This document shows positions 1 through 6,308 of a DNA stretch of 6,543 nt, piece by piece (the stretch's first letter is position 1; every line of letters starts with the position of its first letter). Under the pieces are notes generated by a model. That model was not told the origin of the DNA. It searched no databases and saw only the letters and a list, made by a program, of their open reading frames with translations. A program made the translations under genes and the position numbers. Origin of the DNA: an uncultured Bacteroides sp. (lineage in GTDB: Bacteria > Bacteroidota > Bacteroidia > Bacteroidales > Bacteroidaceae); contig CABROZ010000117.1 in the NCBI GenBank assembly GCA_902472795.1, forward strand, positions 1-6,543, in the 5' to 3' direction.

Positions 1-384
1 GATGGCACGTCTTCTTCGTTCGGCGGCCGAAACGGCAGAATTGTACATCAGGGGCAGTTCGACGTTTTCTACAGAGGTTGTTTTGGGCAGCAGGTTGTAG
101 TTCTGGAAGACAAAGCCTATTTTCCGGTTGCGCAGGATGGCACGTTGGGGTTTCGACATGGTACGTACCGAGATTCCGTCCAAATAATATTCTCCGCTTG
201 TTGGAGTATCGAGGCATCCCAAGGTGTTCAACAGAGTGGACTTTCCCGATCCGGATGTTCCCATGATGGTGACAAATTCTCCTTCGGTTATGGTAAACGA
301 GACCCCACGCAATGCGTGGACTGTCTCGTCTCCAACCTGGAAATTACGTTTTATATTTTGAAGTTCAATAACGACTTTACTCAT
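1..384 (-). CDS. MacB-type ABC transporter ATP-binding protein, N-terminal part (cut by window edge)
   Basis: This is the first 128 residues of an ABC ATPase; the gene continues past the left edge of the window. The visible part has a Walker A motif GTSGSGKST at residues 42-50 and a Q-loop in FVFQNYNLLP (Gln94), followed by the PKTTSVENVELPLMY stretch typical of the LolD/MacB/FtsE-like ATPases. Signature motif, Walker B and any fused membrane domain lie outside the window, so a full MacB (ATPase plus FtsX-like permease) and a stand-alone ATPase cannot be told apart. The ATG at 384 lies only 17 nt after the stop codon of the adaptor gene, which argues for one operon. By family and context it would hydrolyse ATP at the inner membrane to drive the adjacent adaptor and outer-membrane channel. 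The substrate cannot be inferred. Family assignment is secure; the MacB label comes from context. Confidence 0.93.
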   Translation of the reverse strand, partial: MSKVVIELQNIKRNFQVGDETVHALRGVSFTITEGEFVTIMGTSGSGKSTLLNTLGCLDTPTSGEYYLDGISVRTMSKPQRAILRNRKIGFVFQNYNLLPKTTSVENVELPLMYNSAVSAAERRRRAI

Positions 385-401
385 GATATTCGTTTGATGA
401 A

Positions 402-1631
402 TTATTTGTTTTTCTTTTTGTTGTCCGGCGGACCAGGCATAAACGGACTTTTTTCAGTATCGCCGTTTTGGTTTATTGCCTCAGGGGCATTGTTTGCACC
501 CGATTTACCGATGGTGGCTTCGGTCACGATGACAGTGCCAGCGGTGATGCCGCTTACGATTTCTGTATTGATGCCGTTGGAAATGCCTATTTCAACCGGA
601 TGAGCAGTGAAGGTATTTCCTTCGAGAGTCCATACCTTATGTTCTGCATCGCAATCGTTCACAATGTCATTCTCGTTAATGAGCGGTGCTTCGGGCGTAA
701 AGCGCAGAGCACGCGAAGGAACGCACAGTACGTCTTTTCTATCCAACGTATAAATGGTAACGTTGGCTGTCAGCCGTGGTTTCAGTTTCAGGTCGGGATT
801 GGGTGCCGAGATGACTACTTCGTAGGTAACAACCGTGCTTGAGGTAGAGCTGCTTGTCGAGCTTGATGAGCTGTCGTCTCCCAGACGGATTTGTGTTACC
901 TTTCCTTCGAAAACATCATTGGGGTAGGCATCTACAGTAAAGGTCACGCGTTGTCCTTCTTCTACACCGCCTATATCTGCTTCATCTACGTCGGCCACTA
1001 CTTGCATCTGTGTCAGGTCGGCAGCGATGGTGAACAGGGTCGGAGTCTCGAAGCCGGAAGCTACTGTCTGTCCTTCTTCTACATCCTTGCTGATGACCAC
1101 GCCATCGATGGGCGAAGTGATGGTTGCATATGCCAGGTTCCGTTCAGCTTTTGCTAACGTGGCTTTACAGCTTTCGTAAGTGCTTTTTGCTTTTTCGTAA
1201 TTGTAAAGTGACAGTTCGTAATCGGTATCGCTGATCAGTTGTTTTTCGTGCAACCCTTTGTTACGCTTGTAGTTTTTTTCCTGATATTCATATTCTGCTT
1301 TTGCTCCGTTATAAGTAGCTCTTTGCGATTCTACTTCCGTCAAAAGCGTCACACGGTCCATTTCAGCAATGAGCTGCCCTTTGGTTACTACGGAATTGTA
1401 ATCGACATATATTTTGTCGATAATTCCACTGACTTGCGTACCTACTTCCACTTCGGTTACCGGTTCGATGGTTCCGGTTGCGGTTACCGATTCAGAAATT
1501 TCGCCTTTGCCTACTGTGGCTGTGGCATAGGTAACTTTACTCTTGGCTGACGAACTTCCCAACAGCCAGGCTCCTACAGCACCTATCACAACGACAACAG
1601 CGATGATAAGAATAATTTTTTTCTTGTTCAT
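402..1631 (-). CDS. MacA/HlyD-family periplasmic adaptor (membrane fusion protein) of an ABC efflux pump
   Basis: A 409-residue membrane fusion protein that should bridge the inner-membrane ABC transporter and the TolC-like channel. Residues 5-24 form one hydrophobic segment preceded by lysines, an uncleaved membrane anchor. Residues about 60-92 (VEVGTQVSGIIDKIYVDYNS...) and 169-202 (TITSPIDGVVISKDVEEGQTV) are the two halves of the biotinyl-lipoyl-like domain, separated by a charged helical hairpin (about 95-168) that would contact the channel. The beta-barrel part follows (about 208-295), and the end is the membrane-proximal domain (about 300-375). A Ser/Thr-only run at residues 254-266 interrupts the beta-barrel domain. 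The tail after about 375 is polar and low-complexity, ending in Pro-rich and Lys-rich sequence. The start follows an A/T-rich stretch without a clear Shine-Dalgarno site, as is common in Bacteroidota. The neighbours (channel upstream, ATPase downstream) support a MacA-like role. Confidence 0.95.
   Translation of the reverse strand: MNKKKIILIIAVVVVIGAVGAWLLGSSSAKSKVTYATATVGKGEISESVTATGTIEPVTEVEVGTQVSGIIDKIYVDYNSVVTKGQLIAEMDRVTLLTEVESQRATYNGAKAEYEYQEKNYKRNKGLHEKQLISDTDYELSLYNYEKAKSTYESCKATLAKAERNLAYATITSPIDGVVISKDVEEGQTVASGFETPTLFTIAADLTQMQVVADVDEADIGGVEEGQRVTFTVDAYPNDVFEGKVTQIRLGDDSSSSSTSSSTSSTVVTYEVVISAPNPDLKLKPRLTANVTIYTLDRKDVLCVPSRALRFTPEAPLINENDIVNDCDAEHKVWTLEGNTFTAHPVEIGISNGINTEIVSGITAGTVIVTEATIGKSGANNAPEAINQNGDTEKSPFMPGPPDNKKKNK
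854..872 (-). other. Ser/Thr tract in the MacA-like adaptor
   Basis: The codons here lie inside the unbroken Ser/Thr run at residues 254-266 of the adaptor, which directly follows GDD and precedes VVTYEV. Synonymous serine codons (AGC, TCA, TCG, TCT) are mixed, so the DNA is not a simple-sequence repeat that would slip. The run sits where the beta-barrel domain of MacA-like proteins has a loop, so it is probably a flexible surface loop. Its function is unknown. Confidence 0.6.
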
Positions 1632-1864
1632 ATACTATTTTTTTTAAATATTTTTTCAATCTTGCTTGAGTTTCGCATGTGTTCAACTTATTGGTTGACA
1701 AGGCTTCAGTCTGCAATGCCACAAGGTTCGGAATGTCTTGTTTGATAAAGGGCCATTTAAAACGGCTCGTTACAAACTCCTTGTCAACTCGTCAACTTGT
1801 TGCTCGTCAACTGCAACTTGAGCTTGCGAAAGTGTGATTTTGGAATGTCTGTTTGCAGTACGAA
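1632..1864. repeat. Repeat-rich gap between the tolC-like and macA-like genes
   Basis: This 233-bp gap holds no credible gene. It contains three copies of GTCAACT (1783-1789, 1791-1797, 1806-1812), read as AGTTGAC on the transcribed strand. GTTGACAAGG at 1694-1703 is a perfect inverted match to CCTTGTCAAC at 1779-1788. GGAATGTCT(T)GTTTG occurs twice in direct orientation (1730-1744 and 1842-1855). A further loose pair starts with CTTGAG (1665 and 1817). No TAnnTTTG promoter box was found on the minus strand here, so the adaptor and ATPase genes are most likely co-transcribed with the tolC-like gene through this stretch, and the 10-bp inverted repeat could fold in the transcript. The sequence just before the macA start is a run of A and T. 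Confidence 0.65.
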
Positions 1865-3268
1865 TTAGATCGAAATCTGTTCTCCTTGATAGAATTTCAA
1901 TAATTGGGTATTCAGTATGGCCATGTATTTGGCTTGTAACATTTCCTGTTGTGCGCTAAGCAGGTTGTTCTTTTCAGTCAACAGTTCTATGGTATTTTTC
2001 ATGCCGAAGTTAAACTGTTCCTGGATAAGGTTGTAGCTTATCTGTGTACTTTTCAGCTTTTCAACTGCTGCCACATAACGCTGTTGGGCGCTGTTTGCAT
2101 CGAGCCATAGGCTTTCAATGGTCTTATAAAGCGTTTTCTGTTCGTCAAGCAGGTTTAGTTCGCTCGTCTGCTTTTGGATTTTTGCTTTTTGAACAGCACT
2201 CTTTGTCTGACGATTGGTAAAGATTGGAATACTGATCGTTAATCCTAAAGAGTTGTTCCAGTTCTGTTTGATTTGTTCAGAAAAGCTGAAGTCGTTGCCA
2301 TTGGCATTGGTACTACCGATACCGGCACTGAGGCTCAAAGTGGGAATATAGCCGGCTTTTGCTATTTTGATATCTAAATCGGATGTTTCTACGCTCAGCT
2401 TACCGGCCTCAATTTCCGGGCGCAGGGCGAGGGCCGTGCGATAGACATCAGACTTTGAAGGCAGAGGAGTGAGAATGTTTTCATCTCCCAAGGTGGGGAT
2501 GTACAGGTTCATCTCTTCTTCACCGTCCAATTCCAGGAGTTGTTTCAGTTGCAATTTATAATCTTGTAATGTGGCTTGTGCTGTGACAAGTTGATACTTG
2601 TCTGTACTGACCTGCGCTTCCAATTGGGTAAGGTCGCTTTGTGCGATGCTGCCGGCTTCGAACAAGGCTTTTCCGCGTTCGTATTGGGCTTTGCTCAGTT
2701 CCAGTGTCGATTCATTGACTTTGACCGATTCGGCAGCGTATAATATCTGGATGTAAATCTGGGTGATGCTTTCTTCGATGCTGTTCTCGCTTTGCGCTAC
2801 ACTCAGGTCGGCAATGCGGCTGTTTAGTTGCTGTTGCTTCAGACTGTTCAGTCGTTTGCCGCCGTTGTAGAGGGTCCAGTTGGCATCAATGCCATAAGTT
2901 CCGTTGTACGATGTTTTGCTTTGACTACTGGTGATGTTATCCCCACTGATGATGGTTCCGTTTTCACTGTTGGGTCTGTTTACGATACGCTGGCTGATGC
3001 TTGCCGACAGACTGGGAAAAAGTGCGGCTTTGGCTGTTTTGACATCTACTTCGCTGCTTTCAGCATTCAATTTGTTCTTGCGGATCGTAATATTCTGCTG
3101 GAGGGCATAGTCAATGCAGGTTCGCAAGTCCCATTGTTCGGGCAGCTTGGTGGTTTGCTCAACGTCTGCCTGAACGGTTGCTTGTACGATACTGTCATTT
3201 TGTGCTAATAACATCGCACAATTAGCCATGCAGAAAGTTATTACCGTCAATCTTCTAACATTTTTCAT
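1865..3268 (-). CDS. TolC-family outer-membrane efflux protein
   Basis: A 467-residue TolC/OEP-family channel component. The chosen ATG (3268) begins a typical signal peptide: basic MKNVRR, a hydrophobic core, and a likely signal peptidase I site in MLLA-Q near residue 22. The mature protein shows the two internal repeats of the family: WDLRTCIDYALQQN (46-59), AALFPSLSAS (81-90) and the WTLYNGGKR strand (131-139) in the first; LRPEI (282-286), AGYIPTLSLSAGIG (305-318) and LTISIPIFTNRQ (343-354) in the second, each followed by long coiled-coil-forming helices. The reading frame is open to an ATG at 3355, but that would place 29 poorly conserved residues in front of the signal peptide and start upstream of the predicted promoter, so it was not used. 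The protein should form the outer-membrane exit duct of the pump encoded downstream. Length is typical for the family. Confidence 0.95.
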   Translation of the reverse strand: MKNVRRLTVITFCMANCAMLLAQNDSIVQATVQADVEQTTKLPEQWDLRTCIDYALQQNITIRKNKLNAESSEVDVKTAKAALFPSLSASISQRIVNRPNSENGTIISGDNITSSQSKTSYNGTYGIDANWTLYNGGKRLNSLKQQQLNSRIADLSVAQSENSIEESITQIYIQILYAAESVKVNESTLELSKAQYERGKALFEAGSIAQSDLTQLEAQVSTDKYQLVTAQATLQDYKLQLKQLLELDGEEEMNLYIPTLGDENILTPLPSKSDVYRTALALRPEIEAGKLSVETSDLDIKIAKAGYIPTLSLSAGIGSTNANGNDFSFSEQIKQNWNNSLGLTISIPIFTNRQTKSAVQKAKIQKQTSELNLLDEQKTLYKTIESLWLDANSAQQRYVAAVEKLKSTQISYNLIQEQFNFGMKNTIELLTEKNNLLSAQQEMLQAKYMAILNTQLLKFYQGEQISI

Positions 3269-3303
3269 ATCGGATTCTTCAATTTGATGTTCTTTTGTGG
3301 AAG

Positions 3304-3337
3304 CAAAGGTATCTTCCTTTCCGATAAGTGGCAAAAA
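3304..3337 (-). promoter_or_regulatory. Bacteroides-type promoter of the efflux operon
   Basis: On the minus strand TTTTTGC (3337-3331) supplies the -33 element TTTG (3335-3332), and TACCTTTG (3311-3304) matches the -7 consensus TAnnTTTG. The gap between TTTG and TACCTTTG is 20 bp, within the usual 19-21 bp. Transcription would start near 3300, leaving about 30 nt before the ATG at 3268. Both elements match the published consensus of the primary Bacteroides sigma factor, so this is the best-supported promoter in the window. It indicates that the efflux genes are transcribed independently of mtgA. Confidence 0.82.
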
Positions 3338-3402
3338 CGATAGATGTTCGTTCATTTTTTGCCGTCTAAAAAATGTTTTTTCTCGATAGAGTGGCAGTTG
3401 TT

Positions 3403-4107
3403 CTATTTCTCCTTTTTAGTGCTTTTATCGGGGAATTTTGGAACAAGTTTCATCAGCCTCAGAATTTGTTTCTGCCTTTTCTGTATGTAGGGTGAAGGGT
3501 GTGCCGAGTCGAAACGGATGGGGTTGGGCAGGGTAGCGGCTATCAGTGCGCATTGGCCGGCACTTAGCTTTCGGGCTGTGGTTTTGAACTTTTGTTTGGC
3601 AGCAGCTTGTGCGCCATATATGTTAGGTCCCATCTCAATGGAGTTCAGATAGACTTCCATGATTCTCTCTTTCGACCAGCACAGTTCGATGAGGCAGGTG
3701 AAATAGACTTCAAATCCCTTTCGTATCCATGACGACTGTGGCCATAGGAATACATTTTTGGCTGTCTGTTGGCTGATGGTACTTGCCCCCCTCTTGCGTT
3801 TGCGGGTCTTGTTTTCGTGCATAGCTTTCTTGATTTCCACGAAATCGAAGCCGTTGTGTGAAGCAAAACGGTTATCTTCCGAGGCGATGACAGCCATGGG
3901 CAGATGGGGAGAGATTTCGGTAAGAGGCACCCACGTGTGATGCCAGCGTGGTGAATTGCCTTCAAATACCTGCTGGATGCTGCGTATCACCATCAGTGGT
4001 GTGACGTAAACAGGCATAAAACGATAAACCACTACCATAAAGATAGTGGTTATAAAGAAAAACAGTATCAAGTTGCGAAGTATTCGCAAAGGTCTTTTCA
4101 ATGTCAT
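3403..4107 (-). CDS. mtgA: Monofunctional biosynthetic peptidoglycan glycosyltransferase
   Basis: A 234-residue GT51 enzyme that polymerises lipid II into glycan strands on the periplasmic face of the inner membrane. Residues about 12-30 form the single membrane anchor. The GT51 motifs are present in order: ASEDNRFASHNGFD (75-88) with the catalytic Glu77, RKRGASTISQQTAKN (104-118), WSKERIMEVYLN (144-155) and IYGAQAAAKQKF (163-174). There is no transpeptidase domain, and the length fits the monofunctional class rather than a truncated class A penicillin-binding protein. Its ATG overlaps the stop codon of the upstream OmpA-domain lipoprotein gene as ATGA (4107-4104), a layout that usually means translational coupling. 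The stop is TAG at 3405-3403. No promoter of its own was seen. Confidence 0.95.
   Translation of the reverse strand: MTLKRPLRILRNLILFFFITTIFMVVVYRFMPVYVTPLMVIRSIQQVFEGNSPRWHHTWVPLTEISPHLPMAVIASEDNRFASHNGFDFVEIKKAMHENKTRKRKRGASTISQQTAKNVFLWPQSSWIRKGFEVYFTCLIELCWSKERIMEVYLNSIEMGPNIYGAQAAAKQKFKTTARKLSAGQCALIAATLPNPIRFDSAHPSPYIQKRQKQILRLMKLVPKFPDKSTKKEK
4104..4107 (-). promoter_or_regulatory. ATGA stop/start overlap (translational coupling)
   Basis: The TGA stop of the OmpA-domain lipoprotein gene (4106-4104) shares bases with the ATG of mtgA (4107-4105). Such overlaps usually let ribosomes reinitiate, tying the amounts of the two proteins together. Confidence 0.8.
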
Positions 4108-4778
4108 TGCTGAGCTTCTGCGTCTTTAATCATCTGTTCGCTGGCGTACATATAGACTTCTACACGGCGGTTCTGCTCTGCCGACAGGCTTTCGTCATAC
4201 TGGTCATAGCCCACTCCTGTCACCTGTTTGAATTGTGCCGGTGAGACGCCACAGTCCTGCAGATAATTTTCTACGGCATAGGCACGGTCTTTCGAAACTT
4301 TGATATTGGCCTCATAAGTTCCGACCTTGTCCGTATGTCCGATGATGGCAATGTCGGTTGTCGTATCATCTTTTAAGATTTGGGCCAGTTCACGCAAAGA
4401 GGCCTTCGATGTGTTGCTTAATGCAGATGAGTTGAATCCGAACAGAATGCCTGATTCGAAAGATACTTTGACGGCGGTCAGTCCGTTGGTATCAGTGACC
4501 TTTTCTACTTGGGCTCCTTCTATTTTAGCTGCTTCTTCAGCCTTCTTATCCATCTTCTTACCGATGATTACACCGGTTCCTGTTCCCACAGCAGCTCCCA
4601 CAGCAGCTCCGATGGCTGCACCTTTTCCTTTACCGATCAGTCCACCGATGATAGCGCCGGCCGCAGCTCCCGAGCCTCCACCGATGATTCCACCTTTTGT
4701 TGTGTTGTTCATAGTGCCGCAACTTGCAAACAAAAGGGCTCCGCTTAGTATCAATGCTGTTGTTTTCATCTGTTTCAT
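4104..4778 (-). CDS. Glycine-zipper/OmpA-domain lipoprotein (YiaD-like)
   Basis: A 224-residue predicted outer-membrane lipoprotein. It starts with a lipoprotein signal peptide ending in LLFASC (Cys20 would be lipidated; Phe at -3 is slightly off the usual lipobox). Residues about 29-74 are a glycine-zipper region with GxxxG-type spacing (GGIIGGGSG, GAIIGGLIG, GAAVGTGTG), and a short charged stretch follows. Residues about 103-210 are an OmpA-like peptidoglycan-binding domain: GHTDKVGT (147-154), SKDRAYAVENYL (162-173) and QNRRVEVYM (202-210). By comparison with OmpA, Asp150 and Arg165 would bind diaminopimelate. The domain order matches YiaD-type proteins. An in-frame second ATG at 4769 would also leave a usable signal peptide. 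The gene overlaps mtgA by 4 nt, suggesting joint expression of an envelope anchor and a glycan polymerase. The exact role is unknown. Confidence 0.92.
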   Translation of the reverse strand: MKQMKTTALILSGALLFASCGTMNNTTKGGIIGGGSGAAAGAIIGGLIGKGKGAAIGAAVGAAVGTGTGVIIGKKMDKKAEEAAKIEGAQVEKVTDTNGLTAVKVSFESGILFGFNSSALSNTSKASLRELAQILKDDTTTDIAIIGHTDKVGTYEANIKVSKDRAYAVENYLQDCGVSPAQFKQVTGVGYDQYDESLSAEQNRRVEVYMYASEQMIKDAEAQQ

Positions 4779-4935
4779 ATTCTTATTCTTTTTAGGTTGA
4801 TAAATGTCTTTTCCGAGTCGGCGTCTAATGACATTGCTGTCTTAAATCCTTTGCCGTGCATAAAACTTCAGAAACGTTGATTTAGTTCCTTTAATTAACT
4901 TTTTTTCAAATATTCAGTGGTCCGATGGCCGGTAT

Positions 4936-4951
4936 CAGCAAAGGTTTGCTG
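4936..4951 (-). terminator. Hairpin directly after the nagA stop codon
   Basis: CAGCAAAGGTTTGCTG is a perfect 7-bp inverted repeat around a 2-nt centre (realistically a 6-bp stem with a 4-nt loop). It begins one base after the nagA TGA (4954-4952). No U-run follows on the transcribed strand, so it is not a classical intrinsic terminator. It may instead protect the 3' end or slow the polymerase. The remaining sequence to 4779 has no gene, and no clear TAnnTTTG promoter was found for the lipoprotein gene, so read-through from nagA remains possible. Confidence 0.35.
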
Positions 4952-6106
4952 TCAGATGTTTTGCAATTTGCAGCTTCCACATTGCCATACGGCACGGACG
5001 TTTAATTCTTTGTCTAAGACCACGATGTCTGCATCTTTGTCTTTCTGGAGCGAACCTTTCCGGTCGGCTACTCCCATGATGCGTGCCGGAGTTTCCGAGG
5101 CCATGCGCAAGGCGTCGCCTAAAGGAATGCCGGCTTTGACCATGGTACGAACCAGCACATCGCTTGTAGCAATACTGCCGGCCAGGGCCGAATGGTCGGC
5201 CATCTTGCAAACTCCGTCTTCGATGATGATGCGTGGATCGTTTACGGGTTTCCCTTCGTTGGCTGCCGATGACAGAGCATCGGTCACTAAACAGGTTCGT
5301 TCTACTCCTTTCAGTTTGTAGGCCAGTCGCAGGATGGTAGAGGGCAGATGGACGCCGTCGGCAATCAGTTCGATGGTCATGTCGTCTATCAGGTAAACAC
5401 TTTCTACCGTACCTTCGTATTTGTATTCACGACGTTTGTGGAAACCGGGCATGGCATTGTAGAAATGGGCAGCATGCGTGAATCCGGCTTCGTAAGCAGT
5501 CTTGATATCTTCGTATTCGGCTTCGGTGTGCGACAGGGCTACGAGAATGTCTTTTTGCTTCAGGTAGCGGGCAAAGTCGAGCGCGCCGGGCAGTTCGGGT
5601 GAAGCGTCCCAGCGACGAATGCAGCATGAGTTTTCCACAAGTTCTCTGTATTCGTTTTCGTCAATGGCTTTGACCATGTCACTGAACTGTTCGCCTGCCA
5701 TTTTCGGGTTCAGGTAGGGACCTTCGATATGAAGGCCCAATATGGGACTACCCGGCTCGTTCATCAGTCGTTCGCATATTTCTGTGGCCTTGTGTAATTT
5801 ACTGAAAGGTGAAGAAGAGAGGGTAGGGAAGAAGCTGGTAGCTCCATGCTTTAGGTGTGCGTTGATGATGGTGCGGAAGGCTTCTTCTGTACATTCCGTG
5901 AAGTCATGTCCGCCTCCGCCATGTGCATGCATGCAGACAAAGCCCGGTACAATGTACATGCCTTTGGCATCGATCATTTGGGCTCCGATAAGAGCAAGGT
6001 CGCAATTGGTTACTTCAAGTATCTTTCCGTCTCTTATCAGGACAGAACCTTCATTCAGCCAACCTTGTGGGGTGAATATGCGTCCGTTGATGATTTGAGT
6101 AAGCAT
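4952..6106 (-). CDS. nagA: N-acetylglucosamine-6-phosphate deacetylase
   Basis: A 384-residue amidohydrolase that removes the acetyl group from GlcNAc-6-phosphate in the cytoplasm, giving glucosamine-6-phosphate and acetate. Visible family motifs: PGFVCMHAHG (54-63) with the HxH pair His60/His62, HIEGPYLNPKMAG (126-138) with metal ligand Glu128, LSHTEAEY (191-198) with His193, HAAHFYNAMPGFHKR (211-225) with His214, ADGVHLP (249-255), and LVTDALSSA (273-281) with catalytic Asp276. LAGS (308-311) and the C-terminal GSLQKDKDADIVVLD are also typical. Retention of HxH suggests a two-metal site as in Bacillus-type enzymes rather than the single-metal E. coli type (inference). The ATG at 6106 starts right at the first conserved beta strand (LTQIINGRIF) after an A-rich stretch. 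An in-frame ATG at 6223 would add 39 residues without family character. No nagB or transporter is adjacent. Confidence 0.94.
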   Translation of the reverse strand: MLTQIINGRIFTPQGWLNEGSVLIRDGKILEVTNCDLALIGAQMIDAKGMYIVPGFVCMHAHGGGGHDFTECTEEAFRTIINAHLKHGATSFFPTLSSSPFSKLHKATEICERLMNEPGSPILGLHIEGPYLNPKMAGEQFSDMVKAIDENEYRELVENSCCIRRWDASPELPGALDFARYLKQKDILVALSHTEAEYEDIKTAYEAGFTHAAHFYNAMPGFHKRREYKYEGTVESVYLIDDMTIELIADGVHLPSTILRLAYKLKGVERTCLVTDALSSAANEGKPVNDPRIIIEDGVCKMADHSALAGSIATSDVLVRTMVKAGIPLGDALRMASETPARIMGVADRKGSLQKDKDADIVVLDKELNVRAVWQCGSCKLQNI

Positions 6107-6194
6107 TGTTTTTACTGTTTTTGTGAGCTGTTCCCATGCTGTACACAACGTGTATGGCTTTGAAGACAGGCTCGGTTGTTTTTTCAATAGAGCG

Positions 6195-6232
6195 TATCGG
6201 GCGATAAGGTTGCGTATGGCCATCGCTTATCG
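6195..6232 (-). promoter_or_regulatory. Inverted-repeat cluster in the nagA leader (possible operator or RNA structure)
   Basis: CGATAAG (6202-6208) and CTTATCG (6226-6232) form a perfect 7-bp inverted repeat around a 17-nt centre that itself contains the palindrome ATGGCCAT (6216-6223). A third half-site, TATCG at 6195-6199, is arranged head-to-head with CGATA at 6202-6206 across 2 bp. The cluster starts about 20 bases downstream of the predicted nagA -7 box. It could be a repressor site or a folded leader RNA; the sequence alone does not decide. Confidence 0.4.
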
Positions 6233-6250
6233 TGTAATACAGGTTTCCGA

Positions 6251-6258
6251 CAAAGTTA
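6251..6258 (-). promoter_or_regulatory. Probable -7 box of the nagA promoter
   Basis: TAACTTTG on the minus strand matches TAnnTTTG exactly. The -33 element is weak: the nearest candidate is TTCG at 6284-6281 with a 22-bp gap. Transcription from here would start near 6247 and give a leader of about 140 nt before the preferred nagA ATG at 6106. A weak -33 box would fit a promoter that needs an activator, but that is inference. Confidence 0.5.
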
Positions 6259-6308
6259 CGCATTTTTGTGAATGAATGATCGAATTTGCCGGAAAATTTG
6301 AGGTTCTT

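Noticed and set aside
145..603. 152-residue plus-strand open frame opposite the ATPase and adaptor genes
   Set aside because: It is antisense to two confidently identified genes, and the predicted protein has no recognisable domain or sensible composition.
1537..1722. 61-residue open frame on the minus strand across the start of the adaptor gene
   Set aside because: Half of it is an out-of-frame reading of the adaptor's membrane anchor, giving an odd Cys/Arg-rich string; there is no start context or family resemblance.
3269..3355. 29-residue N-terminal extension of the tolC-like gene from the ATG at 3355
   Set aside because: It precedes a clear signal peptide, spans the predicted promoter, and begins upstream of the predicted transcription start.
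6107..6223. 39-residue N-terminal extension of nagA from the ATG at 6223
   Set aside because: The added residues show no family character and the conserved fold begins at residue 2 from the ATG at 6106. It cannot be fully excluded, because 6223 lies about 24 nt from the predicted transcription start.
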